Below, piece by piece: positions 22,139 through 31,689 of a DNA stretch of 64,000 nt. The notes under the pieces were generated by a model. It had not been told where the DNA came from, did not search any database, and was given only the letters and a program-made list of their open reading frames with translations. The position numbers and the translations under genes are program-made. Position 1 is the first letter of the stretch, and every line of letters begins with the position of its first letter. Origin of the DNA: Bufo bufo (taxonomy: Eukaryota > Chordata > Amphibia > Anura > Bufonidae); assembly GCF_905171765.1 (NCBI RefSeq), contig NC_053389.1:404350645-404414644 (forward strand), given 5' to 3'.

Positions 22139-22207
22139 TTATATAGAGGCTGGTCACATGCTGCACTGGCCAATCACAGCCATGCCATTAGTAGGCATGG
22201 CTGTGAT
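22139..22207 (-). promoter_or_regulatory. Probable promoter of hAT B1 transposase
   Basis: On the minus strand a hairpin with 14-base arms (ATCACAGCCATGCC...GGCATGGCTGTGAT, 22173-22207) sits beside a CCAAT sequence. A TATATAA box follows (about 22139-22145). The arrangement lies at the 5' end of the element. Copy B2 has the same hairpin (49261-49295) followed by TATTTAA, supporting a conserved promoter module. Start site not known. Confidence 0.55.
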
Positions 22208-22440
22208 GGCTTCTATGGGCACAGAGTTAAACGCAGCCTTTCAAAAAGCACCAATAAATCGACGAACACTGAACCCGAACCCAAACTTTTACGGAAATAT
22301 TCGGGTTCGGGTCCGGGGTCCAAAAATCCTAAAGTTCGGTACGAGCCCGAACTTTACAGTTCGGGTTCGCTCAACCCTATCCCTGACTAATACTGAGCTG
22401 AACACGTGTCATCGGGTGCTACACGTTCCGGCCATCCAAT

Positions 22441-22482
22441 CACTGTAATGCCAACAGCCAAAATGGCTACTGCATTACAGTG
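22441..22482. promoter_or_regulatory. Conserved CCAAT plus hairpin near the 5' end of hAT A1
   Basis: CCAAT is followed by CACTGTAATGCCAACAGCC and its inverted partner ending GGCTACTGCATTACAGTG. The same hairpin is at 57976-58017 in copy A2. It occupies the same place relative to the minus-strand transposase as the promoter hairpin of family B. A regulatory role is inferred from position and conservation only. Confidence 0.4.
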
Positions 22483-22769
22483 AATGGCAGTACTTACCTG
22501 CACGTTTATTGGCTGCATAGCAGCCAACAACTGTGCGCCCAACACTATTCTGCAGTTATTTCTGTTGAAAGATTATAGTGGTGTATTTCAGTAAAAAAAG
22601 ACAAATACACTGCCTGTCCAAAAAAAAAGTTGCCACCTGGATTTAACTAAGCAAATAGTTATGAGTCTCCTATTGGATAATTACTGCATGGGCGATTATC
22701 TTTTAGCTGGCAACAAGTTATTTAACCCCAACTGGTGCAATGTGTTGCTTCTCATTTCTTAAACAACCA

Positions 22770-23623
22770 TATCGAAAGACACATCTCGTGGTCATGGAAA
22801 AGATGTTAGTCTGTTTGAGAAGGGTCAAATCATTGGCATGCATCAAGCAGAGAAAACACCTAAGGAGATTTCAGAAACTACTAAAATTGGGTTAAGAACT
22901 GTCCAACATATTATTAAAAACTGGAAGGATAGTGGGGACCCATCGTTTTCGAGGAAGAAAATGTGGCGGGGGAAAAAAATCCTGAATGATCGTGATCGGT
23001 GATCACTTAAACGTTTGCTGAAATTAAATCGAAGAAAAACAACAGTAGCATTTCCACACGCACAATGCGAAGGGAACTCAAGGGATTGGGACTGAACAGC
23101 TGTGTAGCAATAAGAAAACAACTAATCAGTGAGGCAAACCAGAAAAAAAGGCTTCAATTTTCTAGGGAGCATAAAGATTGGACTCCGGAGAAATGGAAAA
23201 AGGTCATGTGGTCTGATGAGTCAAGATTTACCCTGTTCCAGAGTGATGGGCGCATCAGGGTAAGAGAGGCAGATGAAGTGATGCACCCATCATGCCTAGT
23301 GCCTACTGTACAAGCCTGTGGGGGCAGTGCTACGATCTGGGGTTGCTGCAGTTGGTCAGGTCTAGGTTCAGCAACAGTATGCGCTCCAAGAATGAGATCA
23401 GCTGACTACCTGAACATACTGAATGAGTGGAGCATGAGACATCATTTTCACACATGGATTGGCCACCACAGAGTCCAGACCTTAACCCCATTGAGAATCT
23501 TTGGGATGTGCTGGAGAAGGCATTGCGCAGCAGTCAGACTCTACCATCATCAATGCAAGATCTTGGTGAAAAATGTATGCGACACTGGTTGGAAATAAAT
23601 CTTGCGACATTGCAGAAGCTTAT
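22770..23623 (+). pseudogene. Tc1-like transposase, broken (copy 2)
   Basis: Same protein as at 1306. The initiator is ATA instead of ATG (22770). The HTH region (KEISETTKIGLRTVQHII) is readable, then a stop and frame break near 23000. The catalytic part resumes at 23065 and includes WSDESRFTL (first Asp). About 60 codons around the second catalytic Asp are deleted: the text passes from ADYLNILNE to HETSFSHMD, so FQDDNARIH is missing. [10 protein letters not shown] (Glu) is present in the next frame (23427-23620). The gene ends where the 5.8 kb element inserts. It cannot be active. Confidence 0.88.
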
Positions 23624-24229
23624 TAGTGATGAGCGGGAGATGCCATATTCGATTTTGCGATATTTCACAAATATTCGATTGAATATTCGTCTTATATTCG
23701 TCAAAATTGAATATTCGTCATTATTCTATTTGTCGCGATTAATATGCGATTTAATTATTCACATATTGCTAATTTTTTACTGTATAAGGCAGCTTTCCTA
23801 TTGGTTTGCTAATGGTATGTATATTTTACGAATATTCGCTATATTGCTATATATTGTTTTAGAATTTGACGAATATTCTAAAAAACTAAGTTATAGCAAT
23901 ATAGCGAATATTTGTAAAATACACATATAGACTGCAATTTAACTAATATAGTTTTATAATCTTTTTTTTTTATAATCAAATATTTTTTTTGTCTCTTCTG
24001 AACTTCATAATTGGAAAAAATTTACCCTATAAAAAAATAAATACTATAGCACTATATTAGCTAAATTGCAGTCTATATGTGTATTTTACGAATATTCGCT
24101 ATATTGTTATATATTCTTGTCTTAGAATATGACAACTATTCTAAAAAACAGTTATAGCAATATAGCGAATATATTAGTTATTTAGAATATTCGTCTTTTT
24201 TTTTCAATGTGTACTGTTATTCCACTTTG

Positions 24230-24401
24230 GGATACTCCTCCCCGACAAGCGTCCCCGTCACCATGGGAACACCTGTGGGTTAGAATATACCATCAGATCT
24301 GAGTTTTCACGATCTCAGGGAAAACTCAGATCCGATGGTATTTTCTAACCCACAGGCGTTCCCATGGTGACGGGGACACTTGTCAGGGAGGAGTATGCTG
24401 A
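24230..24401. repeat. Palindrome with ~80-base arms
   Basis: GATACTCCTCCCCGACAAGC at the left and its near complement GCTTGTCAGGGAGGAGTAT-like sequence at the right. The arms continue through CGTCACCATGGGAAC and AGATCTGAGTTTT. The loop is about ten bases. It could be a small fold-back element or a cruciform-forming segment. Noncoding. Confidence 0.75.
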
Positions 24402-25330
24402 AGTTGATTAACAGTACACTTTAAAAAAAATAAAAAAATTCAAAATAACAAAAAACATATATTCGCTATATATTGTTTTTTTCGAATATGGGTGCAATAA
24501 TTGAAATCGTGATTTCGAATTTATTATTATTACTTTTTTTTTTTTCGAAAGAAGGTTCGGATGATGGATAAGAGGAACCATCAAATAATGAAAGATATAG
24601 TTGCTTTCCATGAAAAAAATAAAAAATAAGCCAGAAAGGACAGTTTTTGTTAAAATGTTGTAAATTGTTATTGTTAAAATGTTATTAAAAATATTTATCT
24701 GCCACAGACTTGATCTGCCCGATCTTGAAAGTTCTAGCAGTCGGAGGAACGTGTTGTGTCGTGTGTAGCTAATTTTGTACTTCTTTTTCTTGTTGTTTAA
24801 ATTTTTTTTTATTTATTGAAGCAAATAGTGTATTTTTTTTCATGTTAGCCTATTCCTGCTGCACACTTACAACATGATGCTGTCAGAGGTGTCTTGGTTT
24901 ATTTTTGGTGTTGTCCTGGTCTGGTAAGGGCCCATTCCTGGGAACAAATTCCTGCTGCACACTTCAAACCTGTTGCTGGCTGTCGTGCTGAGTTAGGCCA
25001 AGCTATGTGTAGGCCTTATACTGGACCCTTAACATCTGCTGCTGATGTTGAAGTCTGTCCTGACCATGATGACTTATGTGTGGGCCTTATACTCCACCAT
25101 TACCAATACTTGCTGTTGTAGATCCTGACACTGCTGAGTTATGTGTGGGCCCTATACTACAGTGTTACCAGGTACCTAATGCTGTCTGTTCTGCTGTCTG
25201 TCCTGACCCTGGAATAAAGGGGCCTTACAACAAACTTATAAAATTACACCGTAACATTACATTATAAAAAACGAAAGCATGCGTTATCAAACTGAAAAAA
25301 AGGTATTTATAAGAAAACAAGTCTCTAGGG

Positions 25331-25477
25331 CAGGCATGGACAACCTGTGGCTCTCCAGCTGTTGTAAAACTACAATTTCCACCATGCCCTGCTGTAGGCT
25401 GATAGCTGTTGGCAGTCCGGGCATGCTGGGAGTTGTAGTTTTGCAACATCTGGAGAGCCTCAGGTTGGCCATCCCTG
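25331..25477. mobile_element. Small hAT MITE with CTCTAGGG target duplication
   Basis: 147 bp starting CAGGCATGGACAACC and ending GGTTGGCCATCCCTG, flanked by exact 8-bp duplications CTCTAGGG (25323-25330 and 25478-25485). Nearly the whole element is one inverted repeat (CTGTGGCTCTCCAGC...GCTGGAG-type arms). It contains the string GGGAGTTGTAGTTTTGCAAC. Eight-base duplication and CAG...CTG ends fit a hAT MITE. Confidence 0.88.
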
Positions 25478-26165
25478 CTCTAGGGCAACTATTTGAGCTC
25501 CAATAATATGTTTTCTATTTTTTGTAATTGGAGAAGGTGCTTTTCCTCCATTTCCCGCACCTTCTTATTACACGATGCTGCAATTTTTTGAGTTCCACCA
25601 TGTCATTTATGAACTTCTAAGTGCTTTATGCACTTGTTCACTACTGAAAAAAAAAAAAAAATATTATTTCAATTAGGGATACTTACAAGACAATTAGTAC
25701 TTGTGTGTAGTATGCATTTAAACACTGCCTATTTACATCTAAATACAATAACTATAGATATTTACGTTAATTATATTTTGGTTTTCTTAGTGATAGTTCG
25801 GATAGAGTATAATGTTATTTATTTGGTTAGTTAATAGTTTTTCGGTAGTTTACAGAGTATGTTCTCTTTTTTTTTTTTCCTATTACACTAGTTTCTGTTG
25901 TCCCCTCATTGTTGCCACTTTTACCCACTTCATGGCCGGTCATTAAGAGTAGGCCTCAGCGGGACGTGACTTGACGCAGAGGGACAGTCTATTACGGACC
26001 AACAGACACCCTGCCCCCAAGCTGCTCAGCTAAACAGGCAGCCATGTTAACTAAGGGCTGCTATTTTTCCGATTCATTACACATGTGCATTGCAGCTCCG
26101 GAGATGCAGGGTGGTGGTGGGATCGTGGGATGCTTGTTAATATGTTATGTATACCAAATTATAGT

Positions 26166-27356
26166 AATGTGTGCACATATTTACCCTCCCGATGAGGGGT
26201 GTAGACCACCTGTTCCTCCTCTTCTGGAGCTGGGGGGGGCAGAATCTGGTGGCTGGGAATTTCCAGCCTCCTCCTCTGTCACATCTGTCTAGCAAACATC
26301 TGGGGAAGAAGTGGCCTCAACATTTTCTCCCTACTCCTGCTCCTCACACTCCTCCTTCTCCATGGGCACTTCCTCTGATTTTATTAAGTTTTTTTTTGTG
26401 GTGGCAGATGGAGGGAACGGGTTGACCTGTAATAATGACACAATGTTAAGAATTTAGACAAACAACTCAGAAATCATATCAAAGGTAAAGATCAAGAAAT
26501 CCCTATATGGAGGAATCTGCATGGGATTATGAATTATACCAATAGTGGATTTGCCTCATTTTGCTGGTAAATTTTTTTTTTTTTTATAGATGGGTAGAAC
26601 TAGTCTAAGTTACAAGGTAGGATGAGGTAACATGGGATTTGTTAGGAAGGTGCCCTATAGGGTATTGTGACTGGGTAATTGACGTTTAGGGAAACCAATC
26701 AACAGTTCGGAAATTAAATAAGGGGTTATTGGATGGTGTTATGTTGGGTATATAATTTTTTGTGGCTGCCAGCATTAAACTGTCTGCCAAGCCGCATTTT
26801 GAAGATCTGCTGCCAGCCCGCCCTCCCTCCCTGTTGATTTAGTTGTCACGGTAACTTTATAATTAGAAGGAGGCTTAAAGTCTCCCCTTTAACTGTGACT
26901 TTGATGGTGACCGCCCCTTTAATAGTGACGTTCACTGTGACCGGCCCTTTAACAGTGACTTTCACAGTGACCGGACTGTGAACTCCATAGCACCTGTTAG
27001 TTGGCAGTTAGGATTTAAGTGAAAGGCTGGCAGGCTTGTATTGGATAATACAGGTTATTTTTGGGGAATATCTTGGTTACGGTACGTCGTAGAGAGCCGA
27101 GACCCCCGCAATATTTCTTTCCAGGTAGCAACGGATGTGTATACCAAGTTTCGTTGAAATCGAAGTTTGCATTTTTGAGTTTTTGTGGAACATACACACA
27201 CACATACATATACACATACATACACACACACACATCCTTTTTTATATGTATATAATCTATGATCCTGTGCAAATTGTGTGGGGGATGTATGTAATGGTCG
27301 GGGACTTTGATCGGAATACTGAATGATGTTTGCAGTTTATGTAGATATAAACAAAA

Positions 27357-27396
<40 letters not shown>

Positions 27397-28759
27397 GTGT
27401 AAAACGTATGAAATCATCCGGTGACATCAGTACCGCGCTGTGTATATAACAATATATATACAATCTCAGCGAGGTAGAGATGTATTAAGTAACCATAAGA
27501 TTTTGTACATGTCACACCAGGTATTAAGTAATCATTTGAAAAGAGATGAAATACGGATGTAGTACAGTTAACACACATGCTTTATGAGATGTGTTATGTA
27601 AACTTAATGCAATTAAATGCGTTAAGCTATTTTATAAAATGGCTTTTGTTTCAAGATTGAGTGATGAGTTAAGAAATTTGAGTTAATAGGTTGTGTGTTA
27701 ACCATACTACATCTTTACGGATTAGCAGCATAACTGAATATATACATTACTGAGTGTTGTAGAGAGAGATCCAAAATTCATGTAAGCATTGTACCTGGGC
27801 ATAATCTTTTACTATAATCTTCGACCTGATCTGGGTGTAGGCGCTTCAGGTCGCAAAACTTTTTTTGGATAGCTTTCGGATTGTGCCAGATGCCACTTTT
27901 TAATTTTAATTCGGTCTGGACACACCGTACGATGGCCTCTTTCTCCACCCTTTTCCGGGTCCATGGATATCCCCGCTCCAGAAAGCGCTGAAGGATAAAG
28001 ATGAAAGCACATAATCACAATTTTTTTTTATTATACAAATATTCAAAAAAATATCCACTACAAAAAGCTAAAAGTAGTTACGTCTCTAAAGGGGAAATAT
28101 TAGATTTAATGTTACCGTTATAAGATCGGATTGTATTGCGATTATATGTATGTGAAGTCTGAGCAATCAGATATTGGCCAGCTAAGCTGCGATGTACCTG
28201 TTTATTTAAGTGGTGGTACGGTATTGGGTGTACTGCTAGTTCGCCTCCCCGTGGTGCACCCTGGGTAACGCTAAATGAACCAGCAAATACTTTTGGTCTG
28301 ACAAAAAAAGCTCATGGACATAAAATTAAATCTATATACTGTATATTGTGTGTATGGTATATAGTGTGTGGTATATATTGCATGGCAAGAAATTGGACGT
28401 GTTATGTACCTGTGATAGATATTTATCTGTTGTCCATACATACATGCTACTGACATAGTGCTGCGAAGTAAGAAGAATAAATCAGTGCACCAATCAGTAG
28501 TATCTACTATTGGGGGAGGGGGGGGTGCGGGCGGCGGAGGAAAAAAAATAAAAATTTGTATCAATGTAGTTCTTCGCATACACAAATATTTAGCAACACA
28601 ATCTACATATAAATAATTTATACGTAGATCGAGTGTTGCTAAATATTGTTCTGCCATGCATGCCATATGAAATACAATACAGTGCTGTATTACAATATTA
28701 CTTACAGTGAGAAGAACTTCTTCTTCTTCTTCTTCTTTTAGAAATCGAATTTGCCCCAT
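26166..28759 (-). pseudogene. Candidate spliced gene for a SANT/Myb-like protein (degenerate)
   Basis: Four minus-strand exon-like blocks with splice-like borders. Block 1: ATG at 28759, MGQIRFLKEEEEEEVLLT, then GTAAGT. Block 2: after a TTCTTCTTACTTCGCAG acceptor near 28456, HYVSSMYVWTTDKYLSQ, then a GTACAT donor near 28405. Block 3: after TTTATCCTTCAG (28000), RFLERGYPWTRKRVEKEAIV to KAIQKKFCDLKRLHPDQ, a pattern resembling SANT/Myb-like domains. Block 4: about 26420-26170, an acidic Ser/Pro-rich segment with two in-frame stops. It could be an accessory DNA-binding protein of a transposon or a captured gene. Exon joining is my inference and the block 3-4 phase is uncertain. Confidence 0.35.
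27190..27392. repeat. CA-rich and (TA)n simple repeats
   Basis: ACACACACATACATATACAC-type repeats at about 27190-27235 and a run of about 15 TA units at 27360-27391. Ordinary microsatellites. Confidence 0.9.
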
Positions 28760-29813
28760 TCTCGATTGCCGATTTTACTTTAGGCAGACTGTCAAACTCC
28801 ACTGATAGCTAAAGCGAAACCGAAACCAGGGCACATGACACGATTACATCACTCATAAAATCGCGTCCTCACGCGATCATTCATAATGTTCCCGACTTTC
28901 GGCTAAAGATCGGGAATTCGAAAAACAAGATGATTCAACCCTGCTTCTTGCAATATAGCAAATATTCGAAAAAACGAATGTAGAATCGATCAATTTAGCT
29001 AATATAGTGCTATAATCTTCTTTGTCTAATAGTTGTAACTTTTTTTTTCTCTTCTGTACTTCTGATTTTAAAAAAATTAGGACTATTAAAAAAAAGATTA
29101 TAGCACTATATTAGCTAAATTTCTCTATGTTTGTATTTTATGAATATTCGCTAAATTGCTATATATTCTTGTTTTTAGAATATGACGAAAATTCAAAAAA
29201 AACCAAATATATAGCGAATATATTCGTTATTTAGTATTGGCCAACAAGCAAGAAGCAGTGAGGAATCATGTTTTCAGATGTTTAAAAATCACGAATATTC
29301 GATATAGCGAATATATAGCACTATATTCTAAATATTCGCGAATTCTCGAAGTTGCGATATTCGCTAAAAATATTCGTTATTCGAATATTCGCTCTCAACA
29401 CTAAAGCTTATGCTTTGCTTTTTTGGACAGGCAGTGTATATACGCACTGCACAGTTGCAGTTATTTCTGGTGAAAGCGTATAGGGGCGCATTTCAGTACT
29501 ACAAAAAAAAAAATATATATATATATATGCACTTTACTCTGTATGTTTTTTATGCTCAAAGCGTATAGGGTCGTATTTCAGTACAACACGAAAAATATAT
29601 TCTCTGTACACTTCCGCAGTTATTTCTGTTGAGAGTGTATAGTGGTGTATTTCAGTAAAAAAAAAGATAAATATATGTGCACTGCACTGTTGCAGTTACT
29701 TCTGGTGAAAGCGTATAGGGGTGTATTTCAGTACTACAAGAAAATATATACGCACTTCACTCTTTAAGTTTTTTCTGGTCTAAGCGTATAGTGGCCTATT
29801 TCAGTCTAACAAG

Positions 29814-30068
29814 AAAAGAGTATTACACTCACCGGTAATCCGGTTTCCTGGAAGTCTCCATGACACCACATCCTGAGATTGACTTCCATCTGATTGGACA
29901 GGAAAAACACAGAGGTTAAAAACCACACCCCCTCCCTCCATCGCCAGTGTATTTTAACGAAGAACCCCAGGATGAAAGGATAACAGAAAAAAAAACTGAA
30001 TTAAGTATCTAAGGGGTGGGATGCATGTGGTGTCATGGAGACTTCCAGAAAACCGGATTACCGGTGAG
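29814..30068. repeat. DIRS terminal / internal complementary repeat
   Basis: GAGTATTACACTCACCGGTA opens this segment and ATTACCGGTGAG closes it. TGGAAGTCTCCATGACACCA and its complement lie just inside. Continuation TGTAATACTC is found across the hAT insertion at 31633-31642. Closely spaced inverted ends are typical of the DIRS replication structure. Confidence 0.75.
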
Positions 30069-30254
30069 CAGGGCTTTTTTTCTCAGAGAAAAGGTGGTGG
30101 AACTCACCCCCTTCCCCTGGCCACGCCCCTACCCAACCCTAGGACCGCCCCCTACCCGCCCCTAAGACCGCCCCCTACCCACCCCTAGGACCGCCCCCTC
30201 TACCCAACCCTAGGACCGCAAGTAAAATTTGGGGGGGGGGGGGATAAAAGTCCA

Positions 30255-31160
30255 GCCCAGCAAAGAAACCCCCCAGATGGGGATGGCACTGTTAATGGGG
30301 GATCTGGGGATGGTACTGTTAATCTGTTAATGGGGGGATCTGAGGATGGCACTGTTATAGGGTGGGGGGGGTCTGTGGATGGCACTGTTAATCTGTTAAT
30401 GGGGGGATCTGAGGATGGCACTGTTATGGGGTGGAGGATCTGGGGATGGCATCCACAGATTCCCCATCCTATAACAGTGCCATCCACAGACCCCCCCATC
30501 CTATAACAGTGCCATCCACAGACCCCCCCCACCCTATAACAGTGCCATCCACAGACCCCCCCCACCCCATAACAGTGCCATCTACAGACCCCCCCACCCC
30601 ATAACAGTGCCATCCACAGACCCCCCACCCCATAACAGTGCCATCCACAAACCCCCCCACCCCATAACAGTGCCATCCATAGACCCCCCCCCCATAACAG
30701 TGCCATCCACAGACCCCCCACCCCATAACAGTGCCATCCACAAACCCCCCCACCCCATAAAAGTGCCATCCATAGCCCCCCCCCCATAACAGTGCCATCC
30801 ACAGACACCCACCCACCCCATAACAGTGCCATCCACAGACCCCCCACCCCATAACAGTGCCATCCCCAGACCCCCCTCCTTAACAGTGCCACCCACAGAC
30901 CCCCCACCCCAGAACAGTGCCATCCACAAACCCCCCCCACCCCATAACAGTGCCATCCATTGACCCCCCCACCCCATAACAGTGCCATCCACAGACACCC
31001 ACCCACCCCATAACAGTGCCATCCACAGACCCCCCACCCCATAACAGTGCCATCCCCAGACCCCCCCTCCTTAACAGTGCCATCCACAGACCCCCCCACC
31101 CCATAACAGTGCCATCCACAGACCCCCCCACCCCATAACAGTGTCATCCACAGACCCCCC
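30255..31160. repeat. ~32-36-bp GC-rich minisatellite with orientation flip
   Basis: Over 20 units of CATAACAGTGCCATCCACAG plus a C-rich tail with CACCC. To the left of about 30450 the units are in the complementary orientation (GGATGGCACTGTTA). The flip point is a small palindrome, GGGGATGGCATCCACAGATTC. Unit-length variation is mostly in the C-run. Confidence 0.92.
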
Positions 31161-31167
31161 ATTGCCG

Positions 31168-31518
31168 CTCCAGTAGAGACTTATAAAATGTGTAATTAAA
31201 TGAATAATGATTCCTGCTGCCCCTCAGTAAGATAACTTTCAATATATTGTACTCACAGCCGGCTACTGTTATCGTAATGCAGGCGGCCGGGCAGACGAGC
31301 GGCAGCGTCACTGACTGACGTCACGTGCGTGCGCCGCCTACTTTATGAATGAAGCAGGCGGCCCAGGCAGGTGACGTCAGTCAGTGACGCTGCCGCTCGT
31401 CTGCATTACGATAACAGTAGCTGGCTGTGAGTACAATATATTGAAAGTTATCTTACTGAGTCAGGGCAGCAGGAATCATTATTCATTTATTTACACATTT
31501 TATAAGTCTCTACTGGAG
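31168..31518. repeat. Inverted repeat with ~150-base arms
   Basis: Left arm 31168-31324 begins CTCCAGTAGAGACTTATAAA and right arm 31371-31518 ends with its complement. The match continues through TGATTCCTGCTGCCC, AATATATTGTACTCACAGCC and CGAGCGGCAGCGTCACTGAC. The spacer is about 46 bases and the left arm has one short extra segment (GGCGGCCGGGC). A strong potential hairpin within the hAT element. Confidence 0.9.
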
Positions 31519-31689
31519 CTGGGGGCCGGAGCACAGTGAACGCACCGGCCCCCAGCTCCTCCTCCCAGTCCCTCCCCGCTGATACATCGCAGGCTGCGAT
31601 GTCAAAAGGTGGCGGAACGCCCTGCCGGTGAGTGTAATACTCTTTTCCCCAGTCGTCTCCATGACACCACATCCTGAGTAAATATCAGA

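Larger units (their letters stand above)
13955..22379 (-). mobile_element. hAT transposon family B, copy B1
   Basis: Starts TAGAGTTCAG and ends GCTCAACCCTA, with GTTCGGGTTCG repeats just inside both ends. Flanked by exact 8-bp duplications TCCCTGAC (13947-13954 and 22380-22387). The host sequence joins across the site (CAGCTCTCCCTGACTAAT), matching the uninterrupted A2 sequence near 57885. The 8.4 kb includes a minus-strand transposase, subterminal repeats at both sides, 18S rRNA-derived fragments, a Harbinger-like MITE and a Penelope-type insertion. Copy B2 is at 49081-53440 in the opposite orientation. Confidence 0.93.
6104..22547 (-). mobile_element. hAT transposon family A, copy A1 (with nested insertions)
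   Basis: Begins TAGTGTTGGTTGAGC and ends CCCAACACTA, giving terminal inverted repeats of the type TAGTGTTGG. It is flanked by identical 8-bp duplications TTCTGCAG (6096-6103 and 22548-22555), diagnostic of hAT insertion. It lies inside the tandem repeats of family C. Nested within it are an unclassified element (about 8716-10857), a solo LTR (12693-13269) and hAT B1 (13955-22379). Without these, A1 is close to 5 kb. The transposase is on the minus strand. A second copy is at 47535-58160. Confidence 0.92.
23624..29403 (-). mobile_element. 5.8-kb hAT-type element with AT-rich inverted ends
   Basis: Starts TAGTGATGAGCGGGAG and ends CGCTCTCAACACTA, flanked by exact 8-bp duplications AAGCTTAT (23616-23623 and 29404-29411). 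The target is the transposase gene of Tc1 copy 2, whose text resumes on the far side. Both ends carry long AT-rich inverted stretches rich in GAATATTCGC. The middle holds a palindrome (24230-24401), a small hAT MITE (25331-25477), simple repeats and a candidate spliced gene on the minus strand. No hAT catalytic motif was found, so it is probably non-autonomous. Confidence 0.82.
22608..29436 (+). mobile_element. Tc1-like DNA transposon, copy 2, split by a hAT-type element
   Basis: Starts CACTGCCTGTCC and ends GGACAGGCAGTG, with flanking TA at 22606-22607 and 29437-29438. It lies within the tandem repeats of family C. The transposase part is closely similar to copy 1. The element is interrupted at 23624-29403; without that it is about 1.04 kb. 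The right end lacks part of the sequence present in copy 1 between AAAGC and the terminal repeat. Confidence 0.88.
5773..29813. mobile_element. hAT-like element family C, split by nested insertions
   Basis: A terminus of the form TAGAAATGAGCGAATCG begins at 5773. It leads into roughly 75-bp tandem subterminal repeats carrying GAAAGCGTATAGTGG and TTTCAGTACTACAAGAAAAATATA. The same repeats resume at 22556-22605 and 29439-29812, on the far sides of hAT A1 and the second Tc1-like element, so these three pieces once formed one element. Only about 760 bases of it remain visible. The right terminus is missing: the element abuts the DIRS end at 29814. No transposase remains. The hAT assignment rests on the terminal sequence. 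Confidence 0.6.
30069..31624. mobile_element. Non-autonomous hAT element with CCGGTGAG target duplication
   Basis: Starts CAGGGCTTTTTTTCTCAGAG and ends GGCGGAACGCCCTG. Exact 8-bp duplications CCGGTGAG flank it (30061-30068 and 31625-31632), and the site lies in the DIRS terminal repeat. The 1,556-bp body has no gene. It consists of a G-run, a minisatellite whose orientation flips (30255-31160) and a long inverted repeat (31168-31518). A 320-codon minus-strand open frame over the minisatellite is an artefact. Confidence 0.9.

Noticed and set aside
30200..31162. 320-codon minus-strand ORF rich in Gly/Trp
   Set aside because: Product of the GC-rich minisatellite inside a hAT element; overlapping frames are also open.
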